A stretch of DNA of 64,000 nt, taken from positions 1 through 64,000 of the forward strand of contig NZ_JNXG01000024.1 of NCBI RefSeq assembly GCF_000717025.1. The letters are read 5' to 3'. Both the position numbers and the translations under genes were made by a program. Positions 25,014 through 34,900 of the stretch are shown one piece after another. The DNA is from Streptomyces atroolivaceus (GTDB lineage Bacteria > Actinomycetota > Actinomycetes > Streptomycetales > Streptomycetaceae). The notes below the pieces were generated by a model. That model ran no database searches and had not been told where the DNA came from. It saw only the letters and a program-made list of their open reading frames with translations. Positions within the stretch are counted from its first letter, which is position 1. Each line of letters begins with the position of its first letter.

Positions 25014-25696
25014 CCGAGCCCCACGAGCCGGAGAACAGCACGCGGCGCGTGCCCTCCGCCGAGCCCGCGCCACCCGGCGGCGTGCTCGAGAGGGACCGGT
25101 CCGCGTCGGGCTCGTCGTACGAACCCACCCCCGCGACGGCGCGGCCGGGCGGCAGGGCGGGCCGCTTCTGGTCCGGGCGAAGGATCCCAGCGGCACTGCT
25201 CGCCCTGATCGTTCTCGGCGGCGCCGGGCTCCTGCTCTACGACATCGCAGCGGTACGGGCCGACCACCCGGCCATGCGCTGGCGCCGCTCGGTCGCCGAC
25301 GACCTGGCGAGCCGTCACCTCGACGACGTCTGGGTCCTGGCGGGATCCGCACTGGCGGCCGCGCTCGGCCTGTGGCTGCTCCTGCTGGCCCTCACCCCCG
25401 GACTGCGCGCCCTGCTCCCCATGCGCCGGCACCACCCCGGCGTACGGGCCGGACTCGACCGGACGGCCGCCGCCCGCGTTTTGCGCGACCGGGCCGTGAA
25501 GGTGTCCGGAGTGCAGTCCGCCCGGGTGAAGACGAGCCGGCGCAAGGCGACCGTGCGGGCCCTCTCGCACTTCCGTGAACTCGACGACGTCAAGGCCGAA
25601 CTGGACACCGTCCTCCGAACGGCCATCAGCGAAATGGGCCTGGCACGGCCGCTCGGCCTCTCCGTGCGCGTGCGCCGGCCGGCGAAGAAGGGGTGA
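25010..25696 (+). CDS. DUF6286-type membrane protein of the Asp23 cluster
   Basis: A 228-residue protein with a disordered N terminus (1-55), a membrane helix (RIPAALLALIVLGGAGLLLYDIAAV), an extracytoplasmic or loop region, a second helix (VLAGSALAAALGLWLLLLALTPG), and a C-terminal domain (GLDRTAAARVLRDRAVKVSGVQSARVKTSRRKATVRAL) with Asp23-like beta-alpha pattern. Homologues are annotated DUF6286. ATG overlaps the preceding stop. The topology resembles AmaP, so it may be a second membrane anchor for the cytoplasmic Asp23 proteins. Confidence 0.75.
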   Translation: MTEPHEPENSTRRVPSAEPAPPGGVLERDRSASGSSYEPTPATARPGGRAGRFWSGRRIPAALLALIVLGGAGLLLYDIAAVRADHPAMRWRRSVADDLASRHLDDVWVLAGSALAAALGLWLLLLALTPGLRALLPMRRHHPGVRAGLDRTAAARVLRDRAVKVSGVQSARVKTSRRKATVRALSHFRELDDVKAELDTVLRTAISEMGLARPLGLSVRVRRPAKKG

Positions 25697-25700
25697 CCCC

Positions 25701-26279
25701 GTGATCACATCGGTCAACCGGGTCCTGCTCGGTCTGGCAGGGCTGATCCTCCTCGTCCTCGGAGGCGCGGTCCTCGTGTCCGGGCTCGGCGTGTCCGTAC
25801 CCTCCTGGTCGCCCTTCGACGGGCCGGACGACGTGCTGCTCAGCAAGGGCGACCGGACCAGGTGGCGGGACGAGGGCTGGTGGTGGCCCACCGTCATCGC
25901 GGTTCTCGCCGTCCTGGTGATCCTCGCGCTGTGGTGGTTCCTCGCCCAACTGCGTCGCGGGCGCCTCGCCGAGGTACTGGTCGACAGCGGCGACGGCGAG
26001 GGGGCGCTGCTGCGCGGCAGGGCTCTGGAGGGTGTGCTCACCGAGGAGGCGGGCGCCCTGGACGGGGTGTCCGACGCCAAGGCCACGCTGACCGGCCGGC
26101 GTACCGCCCCGCAGGCCCGGGTCCGGCTGCTGATGGAGCCGCACGCGGCCCCGGGGCCGGTGCTGCGCGGACTCTCCGAGGGGGCTCTGACGCACGCGCG
26201 GACCTCGGCCGGGCTGGACGAACTGCCGGCCGAGGTCCGTCTGAAGGCGGTCAAGCACCGAGCGGAACGCGTGAACTGA
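25701..26279 (+). CDS. amaP: AmaP, alkaline shock response membrane anchor protein
   Basis: A 192-residue protein. First helix NRVLLGLAGLILLVLGGAVLVSG starts close to the N terminus; a second, WWWPTVIAVLAVLVILALWWFLAQL, follows a tryptophan-rich loop. The C-terminal cytoplasmic domain (about residues 90-190) is Asp23-like. This hairpin anchor topology fits AmaP, which recruits Asp23 to the membrane. GTG at 25701, 5 bp after the DUF6286 stop, so co-expression is expected. Last gene of the cluster. Confidence 0.83.
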   Translation: MITSVNRVLLGLAGLILLVLGGAVLVSGLGVSVPSWSPFDGPDDVLLSKGDRTRWRDEGWWWPTVIAVLAVLVILALWWFLAQLRRGRLAEVLVDSGDGEGALLRGRALEGVLTEEAGALDGVSDAKATLTGRRTAPQARVRLLMEPHAAPGPVLRGLSEGALTHARTSAGLDELPAEVRLKAVKHRAERVN

Positions 26280-26285
26280 CGAGGT

Positions 26286-26311
26286 CGGGCGGGTGCACCG
26301 GGGTCCGCCCG
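26286..26311. terminator. Weak hairpin between amaP and the convergent SDR gene
   Basis: Stem CGGGCGG / CCGCCCG (26286-26292 with 26305-26311), 12-nt loop, in the 42-bp gap between convergent genes. No U tract; terminator role is inferred from position only. Confidence 0.35.
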
Positions 26312-26321
26312 GGCCGGGGAG

Positions 26322-27077
26322 TCAGAAGCCGTGCCGGGCGCCGCCGTCGACCGGCACCATGATGCCCGTCAGGTAGGAGGCGGCCGGGGAGAGCAGGAAG
26401 GCCGAGGTCTTCCCGAACTCCTCCGGGGTGCCGTAGCGGCGCAGCGGGATCCGCGCCTCGTTGGCCGTACGGGAGGCCTCCGCGTCGCCGGACAGGGCGT
26501 CGAGTTCGCGCACGCGGTCCGTGTCGATCCGGGACGGCAGCACACCGACGACCCGGATCCCGCGCGGACCCAGCTCGTCGGCGAGGGACTTGGCGAAACC
26601 GGCGAGGCCGGGGCGCAGTCCGTTGGAGATCGTCAGGCCGGGGATCGGCTCGTGCACCGACCCGGACAGGACGAAGCCGATCACACCGCCCTCACCGAGG
26701 GCGTCCGCCGTCGTACGGGCCAGACGCACGGCACCGAGGAAGACCGACTCGAAGGCCGACTGCCACTGGTCGTCCGTGTTGTCGGCCAGGAAGCCCGGCG
26801 CGGGGCCGCCGACGCTGATGAGGATGCCGTCCAGCCGGCCGAAGCGTTCCTTCGCGGCGTCCACCAGACGCCGGGCCGCCAGAGGGTCGGCGTTGTCGGC
26901 CGCGAGCCCGACCGCGTCGGGGCCCAGTTCTGCGGCGGCCTCGGCGGCACTCCTCTCGTCACGGCCCGAAATGATCACCTTCGCGCCGTCGGCGGCGAGA
27001 GCACGCGCGGTGGCATTGCCCAGCCCACGGGTCGCGCCGGTGACGATGTACACGCGGTCCTTCAGTCCAAGATCCAT
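26322..27077 (-). CDS. Short-chain dehydrogenase/reductase
   Basis: A 251-residue SDR with the NAD(P)-binding motif VTGATRGLGNATARAL near residue 12, DNADPLAARRLVDAA, and ISVGGPAPGFLADN in place of the usual NNAG. The catalytic region is unusual: the classical YxxxK is not in its normal form (the segment reads ISNGLRPGLAGFAKSLADELGPRGIRV, with no tyrosine four residues before the lysine). This pattern belongs to a recognised divergent SDR group, and activity may differ from classical ketoreductases. ATG at 27077 was chosen over an upstream ATG that lies within the GH15 gene. It starts 4 bp after the GH15 stop. Confidence 0.82.
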   Translation of the reverse strand: MDLGLKDRVYIVTGATRGLGNATARALAADGAKVIISGRDERSAAEAAAELGPDAVGLAADNADPLAARRLVDAAKERFGRLDGILISVGGPAPGFLADNTDDQWQSAFESVFLGAVRLARTTADALGEGGVIGFVLSGSVHEPIPGLTISNGLRPGLAGFAKSLADELGPRGIRVVGVLPSRIDTDRVRELDALSGDAEASRTANEARIPLRRYGTPEEFGKTSAFLLSPAASYLTGIMVPVDGGARHGF

Positions 27078-27081
27078 GGCC

Positions 27082-28875
27082 CTATCCTGCCAAGTCCTCA
27101 CCCGCGAGGTCGACCGCGCTGTTCACCAGGCCGATGTGGCTGAACGCCTGCGGGTAGTTGCCGAGCTGGCGCCCTGCCACCGGGTCGTACTCCTCGGCCA
27201 GCAGCCCCACGTCGTTGCGCAGGTCCAGCAGCCGGTCGAAGAGCACCTCGGCCTCGTCCCGGCGGCCCGTCCGCAGCAGGGCGTCGACCAGCCAGAACGA
27301 GCACGCGAGGAACGCCCCCTCGTCGCCGGGCAGGCCGTCCACCGACGCGCCCTCGGTGCTGTAGCGCCGGATCAGACCGTCATGGGCGAGCTCGTCCCGC
27401 ACCGCGTCCACGGTCCCGACCACCCGGGGGTCGTCGGGGGGCAGGAAACCGGTGCGCAGGATGAGCAGCGTCGAGGCGTCCAGCTCCTGGGAACCGTAGT
27501 ACTGGGTGAAGGTGTTGCGTACGGGGTCGTAGCCCTTCTCGCAGACCTCCGCGTGCACGGCGTCCCGCATGGCCCGCCACCGGTCGGCGTCGCCCGGCAG
27601 TTCGGGGTTCTCCTCCAGGGTGCGCACCGCGCGGTCGGCCGCGACCCAGGCCATCACCTTCGAGTGCACGAAGTGGCGGCGCTCCCCGCGGACCTCCCAC
27701 AGCCCCTCGTCCGGCTCCCGCCAGGTGGATTCCAGGAAGCCGAGCAGGCTGAGCTGCAGGTTCCAGGCGTGCGGCTTGTCGTCGAGCCCGGCCTCGCGGG
27801 CCACCCTCAGCGAGTCGATGACCTCGCCGTACACGTCGAGCTGCCGCTGCCGCACCGCCGCGTTGCCCGTGCGGACCGGGAGCGAGTTCTCGTAGCCACT
27901 CAGCCACGGCAGCTCCGTCTCGGGAAGGCGGCGCTCACCGGCGAGCCCGTACATGATCTGGAGGTCCGCGGGATCACCGGCCACGGCCCGCAACAGCCAG
28001 TCCCGCCACGCGGCGGCCTCCTCCAGGTACCCGGCCGAGACCATGGCGCCCAGGGTGAGGGTGGAGTCGCGCAGCCAGCAGTAGCGGTAGTCCCAGTTCC
28101 GTACGCCCCCGATCTCCTCGGGCAGCGAGGTCGTGAGGGCCGCCACGATCCCGCCGGTGGGGGCGTAGGTGAGGGCCTTCAGGGTGATCAGGGAGCGGAG
28201 TACCGCCTCCCGGTGCCTGCCGTGGTAGGTGCACCGCGCCGCCCATGTCGCCCAGTCGGAGAGGGTGTGCTTCAGCGACTTGTGGGGGTCGATCAGCTTC
28301 GGGCGGGCGGAGTGCGAGGGGTGCCAGGTGAGTACGAACGCCACGGACTCGCCCTCGGCGACGGTGAAGGAGGAACACGTGCTGAACTGCTGGCCCCACG
28401 TCTTGACCGGCGGCTCGCTGCGCAGCCAGACGGAGTCCGGGCCCGCGACGGCCACACGGTGGCCGTGCGAGCGGCGCATCCACGGGACCACGGAGCCGAA
28501 GTCGAACCGCAGCCGGAGCACGGAACTCATGTCGACGCTGCCGCTGACGCCCTCCACGATCCGCATGACATCGGGCGCCTTGTCGCGCTGCGGCATGAAG
28601 TCGATGACCTTGACGGTCCCGGTCCTGGTCTCCCAGAAGGTCTCCAGGACCAGGGAGTCGTCCACGTAGGCGCGCCGGGTGCAGGTGTCCGTGCTGTCCG
28701 TGCCCGTGGGGGCGATGCGCCAGTGGCCGTTCTCCTCGTCGCCGAGCAGGGCCGCGAAACAGGCGCCCGAGTCGAAGCGGGGCAGGCACAGCCAGTCGAC
28801 GGAACCGTTTCTGCCGACCAGGGCGGCTGTCTGGAGATCGCCGATGATGGCGTAGTCCTCGATACGTGGGGTCAC
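27082..28875 (-). CDS. Glycoside hydrolase family 15 protein (glucoamylase/trehalase-like)
   Basis: A 597-residue cytosolic protein. The N-terminal beta domain begins IEDYAIIGDLQTAALVGRNGSVDWLCLPRFDSGACFAALLG, typical of the actinobacterial GH15 trehalase/glucoamylase-like group. The (alpha/alpha)6 barrel includes GGVRNWDYRYCWLRDSTLTLGAM, and the C-terminal catalytic-base region is GLLAEEYDPVAGRQLGNYPQAFSHIGLVNSA. Mycobacterial and thermophilic members act as trehalases or glucan hydrolases, so trehalose or glycogen breakdown is the best guess. GTG start at 28875. Likely operon with the SDR downstream. Confidence 0.88.
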   Translation of the reverse strand: MTPRIEDYAIIGDLQTAALVGRNGSVDWLCLPRFDSGACFAALLGDEENGHWRIAPTGTDSTDTCTRRAYVDDSLVLETFWETRTGTVKVIDFMPQRDKAPDVMRIVEGVSGSVDMSSVLRLRFDFGSVVPWMRRSHGHRVAVAGPDSVWLRSEPPVKTWGQQFSTCSSFTVAEGESVAFVLTWHPSHSARPKLIDPHKSLKHTLSDWATWAARCTYHGRHREAVLRSLITLKALTYAPTGGIVAALTTSLPEEIGGVRNWDYRYCWLRDSTLTLGAMVSAGYLEEAAAWRDWLLRAVAGDPADLQIMYGLAGERRLPETELPWLSGYENSLPVRTGNAAVRQRQLDVYGEVIDSLRVAREAGLDDKPHAWNLQLSLLGFLESTWREPDEGLWEVRGERRHFVHSKVMAWVAADRAVRTLEENPELPGDADRWRAMRDAVHAEVCEKGYDPVRNTFTQYYGSQELDASTLLILRTGFLPPDDPRVVGTVDAVRDELAHDGLIRRYSTEGASVDGLPGDEGAFLACSFWLVDALLRTGRRDEAEVLFDRLLDLRNDVGLLAEEYDPVAGRQLGNYPQAFSHIGLVNSAVDLAGEDLAG

Positions 28876-28953
28876 GCTGTGGCGTCTTCCCGAACCTGGG
28901 CCCCGCTAAGCAGCGGAACCGGTGCGGACCGGTTGGACGACGCCACGCGCCCC

Positions 28954-29748
28954 TCAGGCGTTCGCCGGCTCCGGCTGTTCCGCCGTCTCGCTCTCCTTGG
29001 CGGCCGCTTCACGGTCGCGCTTCTCACGGCGCACGAGGATGACCCAGCCGACGGGGACGCCCGCGGTGAAGAGCCACCACTGGACGGCGTACGCCATGTG
29101 AGGGCCGATGGAGCCGTCGTCGGGGGCGGCGATCGTCTCGGGGCTGCCGTCCGCGGGCTCGGGACCGGTCAGCTCGAGGTACCCGCCCAGCACCGGGCGG
29201 CCGATCAGGTGCGACTGCTGGGAGCTGTTGATCAGCATCACCTGGCGGTCCGGCAGACCTTCGAGGTCCTTGATCCCGCTGGCGCTCGTCGTCTCGTCCG
29301 CCTTGAGCCGGCCCGTGACGGTGACCTCGCCGCGAGGCGGGGCGGGGACCTCCGGGTAGGCCTGCTGGTCGGCCGCGGCCGGGACCCAGCCCCGGTTGAC
29401 GAGGACCGTGCCGCCGCCCTTGATGTTCAGCGGGGTCAGGACGAGTACGCCGATGCGCTCGTCCCGCGAGGTGCGGCGGCGCACGACCACCTCGTGCTCG
29501 GTGTCGAACGTTCCGGTGGCCGTCACGGCACGCCAGTAGTCGGAGCGGGGGACCGTGTGCCCGGGAGAGGTGAGGCGGGTGACGGGGACCGGGTCCGCCT
29601 CCAGGTTCCGCGTGATCAGCGCGTTCTGCTCCACCCGGTGTTCATGCCGGTGGTACTGCCAGAAACCCAGCTCCACCATCGTGGGAATCATCGCGAGGAC
29701 GAGGAGGGTGAGAATCACCCACTGCCGGGTCAACAGGAAGCGGTACAC
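28954..29748 (-). CDS. SURF1 family cytochrome oxidase assembly protein
   Basis: A 264-residue protein with the SURF1 layout: an N-terminal membrane helix (QWVILTLLVLAMIPTMVELGFWQYHRHEHR), an extracytoplasmic domain with GRLKADE and LVNRGWVPA, and a C-terminal helix (HMAYAVQWWLFTAGVPVGWVILVRREKRDRE). SURF1/Shy1 helps insert heme a during assembly of aa3-type cytochrome c oxidase. The GTG at 29748 was preferred; the frame extends upstream to 29820 but those residues look like non-coding sequence. Confidence 0.88.
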   Translation of the reverse strand: MYRFLLTRQWVILTLLVLAMIPTMVELGFWQYHRHEHRVEQNALITRNLEADPVPVTRLTSPGHTVPRSDYWRAVTATGTFDTEHEVVVRRRTSRDERIGVLVLTPLNIKGGGTVLVNRGWVPAAADQQAYPEVPAPPRGEVTVTGRLKADETTSASGIKDLEGLPDRQVMLINSSQQSHLIGRPVLGGYLELTGPEPADGSPETIAAPDDGSIGPHMAYAVQWWLFTAGVPVGWVILVRREKRDREAAAKESETAEQPEPANA

Positions 29749-29816
29749 CCCATGACCGTACAACCGGGGCCATGGGGTGCGGCACGGAGGGTCCCCCGTG
29801 CGGACGGGACGGCCCG

Positions 29817-30050
29817 TCATACTTTGTCCACGATGCCCGCCCCTCCCTCGGCGCGGGCGCAGTGGCCACCGCAGTACCAGTGGCCGTCGACCTCGACGCC
29901 CTGGCCGATGACCTGGACCCGGCAGTGCTCACAGATGGGCGCCATGCGGTGAATGGCGCAGGAGAAACAGTCGAAGACGTGCACCGCGCCCTGCGCGTGC
30001 ACCTCGAAGGACATCCCGTAGTCGTTTCCGCAAACCTCACAACGTGCCAT
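29817..30050 (-). CDS. Small cysteine-rich zinc-binding protein (metallothionein/zinc-ribbon-like)
   Basis: A 77-residue protein with CEVCGNDY, CFSC, CEHC and HWYCGGHCARAEG, eight cysteines and several histidines that can hold two zinc ions. This pattern is common in small actinobacterial proteins annotated as prokaryotic metallothionein or zinc ribbon. Function unknown; it could be a metal buffer or a protein-protein interaction module. Start ATG at 30050. It lies between the SURF1 and exonuclease genes, all on the minus strand. Confidence 0.75.
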   Translation of the reverse strand: MARCEVCGNDYGMSFEVHAQGAVHVFDCFSCAIHRMAPICEHCRVQVIGQGVEVDGHWYCGGHCARAEGGAGIVDKV

Positions 30051-30113
30051 GCGCCACAGGGTGGGACGCCGGACGGCGGCGGGCGAGCCGGCGCGGGGCG
30101 AGTCGCCGCCGGT

Positions 30114-31115
30114 TCACTCCGATGACGGTGACGGCTTCGGCACGGCGACCGTCCTGGCCGGTGCCACGTCCCTCAGCAGATGGGTGAAGGCGCTCTCCTC
30201 CAGGATCGGGGTGCCGAAGGACTTCGCCTTCACCGTCTTGGACGTGGCCGAGTCCGGGTCGTTGGTGACGAGCAGGCTCGTCAGCCGCGACACGCTGGTC
30301 GCCACGTGCAGACCGGCCTCCACGGCGCGGTCCTCGAGGAGCTCCCGGTCGATCGAGGTGTCTCCGGAGAAGGCCACCCGCATGCCCTGCATGAGCGGTT
30401 TGTCCGACTCGTAGCGCCCGGGATTCGGATACGGGCACGTGGGGCGCTTGCGCGAGGGACGCCAGCTGCCCTGACCCTGCGACGGCCGGTAGCCGGCGCG
30501 CGGGGTGACCGGGGAGTCGCTCCACTCCGTCAGCGGGCGGCACTCCAGCAGCGGCAGCCGCACCCCGTCCCTGGCCGCCGCGTGCAGACTGGGCCGGAAC
30601 GCCTCGGCCAGCACCCGGGCGTCGTCCAGCGCGTGGTGTGCGCGCTGCTGCACCACGCCGAAGTGCGCGGCCAGCGACTCCAGCTTGTGGTTGGGCAGGG
30701 GGAGCCGGAGCTCCTTGGCGAGTGCGATGGTGCACAGCCGCTGCTCGACGGGCGCGGTGACCGACGCCCGTGCGTACTCCCGGGCGATCATCGACCAGTC
30801 GAACGCGGCGTTGTGGGCGACGAGCACCCGTCCGGCGAGCCGCTCGGACAGCTGCGCGGCGACCTCGGGGAAGAGCGGCGCGCCCTCCAGGACATCGCTG
30901 GTCAGCCCGTGGATCCAGACGGGGCCGGGATCCCGCTCGGGGTTCACCAGCGTGTACCAGTGGTCCTCGACGACGCCTCTCGCGTCCAGGCGGTACACGG
31001 CAGCGGACACTATCCGGTCGTCGCGGGCGAGTCCGGTGGTCTCCACGTCGACGACCGCGTACCCCTGGGGATACGCGGCCGGCCACGGCGCTGCGGTCTG
31101 ACGGTCGTCGAGCAT
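30114..31115 (-). CDS. DEDDh family 3'-5' exonuclease with C-terminal BRCT-like domain
   Basis: A 333-residue protein. The exonuclease domain (about 15-185) has Exo I VVDVETTGLARDD, Exo II AHNAAFDWSMIAREY and Exo III HHALDDARVLAEAF, the DEDDh pattern of DnaQ-like enzymes. A basic linker (PSQGQGSWRPSRKRPTCPYP) follows, then a C-terminal domain (MRVAFSGDTSIDRELLEDRAVEAGLHVATSVSRLTSLLVTNDPDSATSKTVKAK) with BRCT character. Likely DNA repair or proofreading. ATG at 31115; GTG six bases upstream is possible. Weak ribosome-binding site, so the start is not certain. Confidence 0.88.
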   Translation of the reverse strand: MLDDRQTAAPWPAAYPQGYAVVDVETTGLARDDRIVSAAVYRLDARGVVEDHWYTLVNPERDPGPVWIHGLTSDVLEGAPLFPEVAAQLSERLAGRVLVAHNAAFDWSMIAREYARASVTAPVEQRLCTIALAKELRLPLPNHKLESLAAHFGVVQQRAHHALDDARVLAEAFRPSLHAAARDGVRLPLLECRPLTEWSDSPVTPRAGYRPSQGQGSWRPSRKRPTCPYPNPGRYESDKPLMQGMRVAFSGDTSIDRELLEDRAVEAGLHVATSVSRLTSLLVTNDPDSATSKTVKAKSFGTPILEESAFTHLLRDVAPARTVAVPKPSPSSE

Positions 31116-31263
31116 GGTCACAGAGAATACGGGCCGGGACCGACAGCGGCCCATCCGGGAGTCCGGGGCCGTGAACGCGACGACCCCGCCGAGCAGTTGA
31201 CCGCGACGGCGGGAACGCGGGTCGCGGACGCGCCCGGCGAGGGCGCGGTGAGACGCTCCCCGA

Positions 31264-31983
31264 GTGACGGAGACAGACGCACAGACCCACGGCGAACCCC
31301 ACCGGGGCGGACTCGGCACCCGGCTCAACTGGCTGCGGGCAGCGGTGCTCGGTGCCAACGACGGGGTGGTCTCCACCGCCGGTCTGGTCGTCGGCGTGGC
31401 CGGGGCCGCCGGTGACCGCTCCACCCTGCTCACGGCGGGCCTGGCAGGGCTGCTCGCGGGATCCATGTCGATGGCGGCCGGCGAATACGTGTCGGTGTCC
31501 ACCCAGCGTGATTCGGAGAGGGCCGCGCTGGCGACGGAGAAACGGGAGCTCGAGGAGACCCCGGAGGCCGAGCTCGCCGAGCTGACCGGGCTCCTGGAGG
31601 AGAAGGGGCTGAGCGGTCGGCTCGCCCGGGAGGCAGCCGTGCAGCTCACGCGGCGGGACGCGCTGCGGGCACACGCGGAGGTCGAACTCGGCATCGATCC
31701 GGACGAGCTGACCAACCCGTGGCACGCGGCGGGGGCGAGTTTCCTGGCCTTCACCGTGGGCGCGCTCCTGCCGCTCCTGGCGATCGTGCTCCCGCCGGCC
31801 CCGGCGCGGCTGGCCGTCACGGTGATGTCGGTGCTCGTGGCCCTGGCGCTCACCGGCTGGTGGAGCGCGCGGCTGGGTGGGGCGCCGGCGGGAAGGGCGG
31901 TGCTGAGGAACGTGTCCGGGGGAGCGGTGGCGATGGCGGTGACCTACGGGGCGGGAACGCTGCTGGGGGCGGCCGGGGTGTGA
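31264..31983 (+). CDS. VIT1/CCC1 family iron/manganese transporter
   Basis: A 239-residue membrane protein of the VIT family. The N-terminal helix carries the conserved RAAVLGANDGVVSTAGLVVGVAGA, then LAGSMSMAAGEYVSVSTQRDSERA, a cytoplasmic helical metal-binding region with many glutamates (ELEETPEAELAELTGLLEEKG), and three C-terminal helices. Relatives export ferrous iron or manganese from the cytosol. GTG start at 31264. It is convergent with the NACHT gene, whose stop lies 9 bp after this one. Confidence 0.88.
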   Translation: MTETDAQTHGEPHRGGLGTRLNWLRAAVLGANDGVVSTAGLVVGVAGAAGDRSTLLTAGLAGLLAGSMSMAAGEYVSVSTQRDSERAALATEKRELEETPEAELAELTGLLEEKGLSGRLAREAAVQLTRRDALRAHAEVELGIDPDELTNPWHAAGASFLAFTVGALLPLLAIVLPPAPARLAVTVMSVLVALALTGWWSARLGGAPAGRAVLRNVSGGAVAMAVTYGAGTLLGAAGV

Positions 31984-31992
31984 GGGCGGGCC

Positions 31993-34900
31993 CTAGCCTC
32001 TGCGCACGATGCGCTCGGGCGGGAAGAGCTCGGTGCCCGTGAGGACCGTCTCGGATCCGACGGTGACCGTGAGGTCGCCGAGACCGGACAGCGGCGTCAG
32101 ATCGACCGGGCCGTTCTCGGGTGGGACGTACAGATGCAGGTGCTCCAGCGCGGGCAGATCCCGCAGAGGCGCCAGGCCGTGCGGAATCCTGCTGCGGTTG
32201 ACCACCAGAGTACGCAGCCCGGTGAGTCCGGCGATCACGTCCAGCTCCGGGAGGTCGGGCAGGGCCAGGTGCAGTTCGTCAAGACGCCGGAAGAAGGGCG
32301 TACGGCCCACGTGACCGAGCTGACGAAGCCCGGTCACCGCGAGTACCGCCAGCTCGGTCCACTGCTCCAAGCCCTCGAGGTCCAGATCCTCGACCTCCCT
32401 GAGGAGGTACAGAGACTCGAGGTGACGCCCCAGGGGAAGTTCGCCGATGCTGCCGACGGGAAAGCGATGGCCCAGCGTCAGATCGCGGATCTCCGTGAGC
32501 GGCTCCAGATGCTCCGAGGGGATGCCGGGATTGAGCTGGATCAGCGACAGCCAGGTGAGCGGAAGTCCGGCCAGAGGGCTCAGGTCGCTGATACGGCGGC
32601 ACAGGCTGAGACCCACTCCGGTGAGTGATGTCATCGCGGCCATGGCCTCGATGCCGGTCAGCGCCTCGTTGTCGAAAACGAAGAGCCTCTCCATCTCGTG
32701 CCGGGAGGTCAGGGCGGACATGTCCGCGATGTCGCCCAGCAGCCGGACCCGCCGGGCCACCGGGACATGCCGGAGCGCGGCCATCTGGCGTTCGTGGGTC
32801 ACCGAGATGCTGGCACCCTGCCAAGTCTGTGCCGCGAGTACCTCACGGGCGTAGGTGTCGGTGTCGAACCTGTTCCACGCCTCGTCGAGTTGGGCGGCGA
32901 CCCACTGTCGCTCGTCATTCCGGTACCGCTTGATCACCTCGTACGCCGCGTCACCGCCCACCAGGGCCGCAGTCGTCACCACGTGGCCCGCCGCGTACTC
33001 CTCCGCCACGTCCTGCGGTCCCGGCAGCAGTTCCAGCACCAGTTCGCCCACCTCCGCCAGCTCCTCCGCCTCGGCCCGTGTGCGAGGCGGCAGCAGGGTC
33101 TCCGTCTGCCGCTGCACCTCGGCCCGTACCGCGGGGTCCAGCTCCGGGGCGTGTTCCAGGCTCGCCGCCGCCAGCAGCACCAGGCGGTGCCGGTGCTTGC
33201 GCGCATGGTCCGCCCGCTTCAGCAACTGGCGCAGGAGCCGGGCCCGTTCGTCGGGGCGTGCATGGCCCACCGCCATCTGCACCACGTCGTGCCACTGGTC
33301 GTCGTGCGCGTGCTGGACCAGCACACCGAAGTCGCGGGCCTCCACGGCCGCCTTCGCGCCGAGGTAGTCCTGGAACGTCCGGTGCACGAAGCCCACCGCC
33401 CCCGGGGCGGGTTCGCGCAGCAGTCCGCTCCTGATCAGCAGGTGCGAGAACACCTCCTCGGCGGTGCCCCGGACCTGCGACATCGCGGTCATCCACTCGG
33501 CCACCATGGCGATGGCCTCGTCGCGGTCCGCCTCCGCCTGGCCGTTGCGGATCAGCCAGTACGCCAGCCGCTGCAGCAGAGCTGTCTGCTCCTCCCGCGT
33601 CAGGTCGACGCCCTCCACCCCGACGATCTCGCGCTCCGTGTCCCGCCGTACGAGCAGCATGTCCAACGCGGCGTCGTACAGCTCCTTACGGGCGCGGGGC
33701 AGCTGCATCCGCCGGTCCCTGTTCAGGGCGCACAGAAGGGCGCACATCAGCGGGTTCGTCGCGAGCCGTCCCAGGTCGCTGCGGGTCGTCACGGCCCGGC
33801 GCAGCGATGTCTCGTACACATCGAGCTGTCCGCGCTGCTCATCGGACGCGCACTCGGACCGGGCAGCCGCATGCCAGTGATCGATGAACGCGTGAATGTC
33901 CTTCCTGCCCATGGCCAGCAGGGAGTGGGCCTCGAACCCGGATCCGGACAGCCAGCTCTCGGGGACGGCGGAGGGCCGGGTCGTCACCACGTAGCGGGAC
34001 TTCGGGTAGGCCGCGATCAGGTCCTTCAGCCACTTCTCCGTGCGGTGACGCAGCCGCATCGGTACCTCGTCGACGCCGTCCACCAGGACCAGGCCCCGGC
34101 CCTCGGACAGCACGCCGTCCGCCCAGCCCGCCGGCGCCGCTCCGTCCAGCGGGACGCCGGCCGCCCGCAGGAACTCCTCAGGAACGGGCAGCGACCCGTG
34201 CGAGGTGAAGGCGCGCAGGCGCAGAACGAACGGCACACAGCGGTTCCAGTCCCCGAGGTCGCTGCCGAAGGTGCGGCGGGCCGCGTTCAGCGCCAGCCAC
34301 TGCACCAGCGTGCTCTTGCCGGAACCGGCCGGACCCCGCAGCAGCAGCCGGTCCGTGCCGGCCAGCGCCTGCTCCACGGAGACCGTCACCGTGGCCGTGC
34401 GGTCCAGTCCGTCCTGCCCGGCACCCTCGCCGCTCACGCTCAGGCTGATGTACGCCGTCTCCAGCGGCCACTCGCTCGCCGACCGTCCCAGCGTCAGCCC
34501 GAACAGCCCCATCCGGCAGTTCGTGGTGGCCACGAAATCGGCGTACCGCTGCTCGAAGGCGAGCGCCGCGGCGTCAGGCCGGGGGCCGACCCGGGAGCGT
34601 ACGTCCTCCACCAGCTCCCGGGTCCGGGCCTCCGCCCGGGTCTGTTCCACGGCCGCACGCGCCGCGAACGACGGGTGGGCGGTGAACTGTTCCAGCGCAT
34701 GGGCGCAGCACCGGCGCAGCAGCTCGTCGTACAGCTCGGCCGCCCGGCCGGAAAGACCGGGTGCCGGATCCGCGAGCTCGGTGTGCAGCCGGTCCTCGTC
34801 CAGGTCCAGCGCGAACAGTCGCTCGGCCGTCAGTTCGCCCGCCGCGGCGAAGGTGTCGTGCACGGAGTCGAGGGCGGCGAGGCGTTCGTGCTCGGGCAGG

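Noticed and set aside
26461..29952. A 1163-codon open frame on the plus strand opposite the SDR, GH15 and SURF1 genes
   Set aside because: It is a mirror of well-supported minus-strand genes in very GC-rich DNA; its translation is Arg/Pro/Gly/His-rich with no recognisable domain.
31116..31853. Extension of the exonuclease frame upstream to 31853
   Set aside because: It runs antisense through the VIT-family transporter gene and adds only low-complexity Ser/Ala/Arg sequence.
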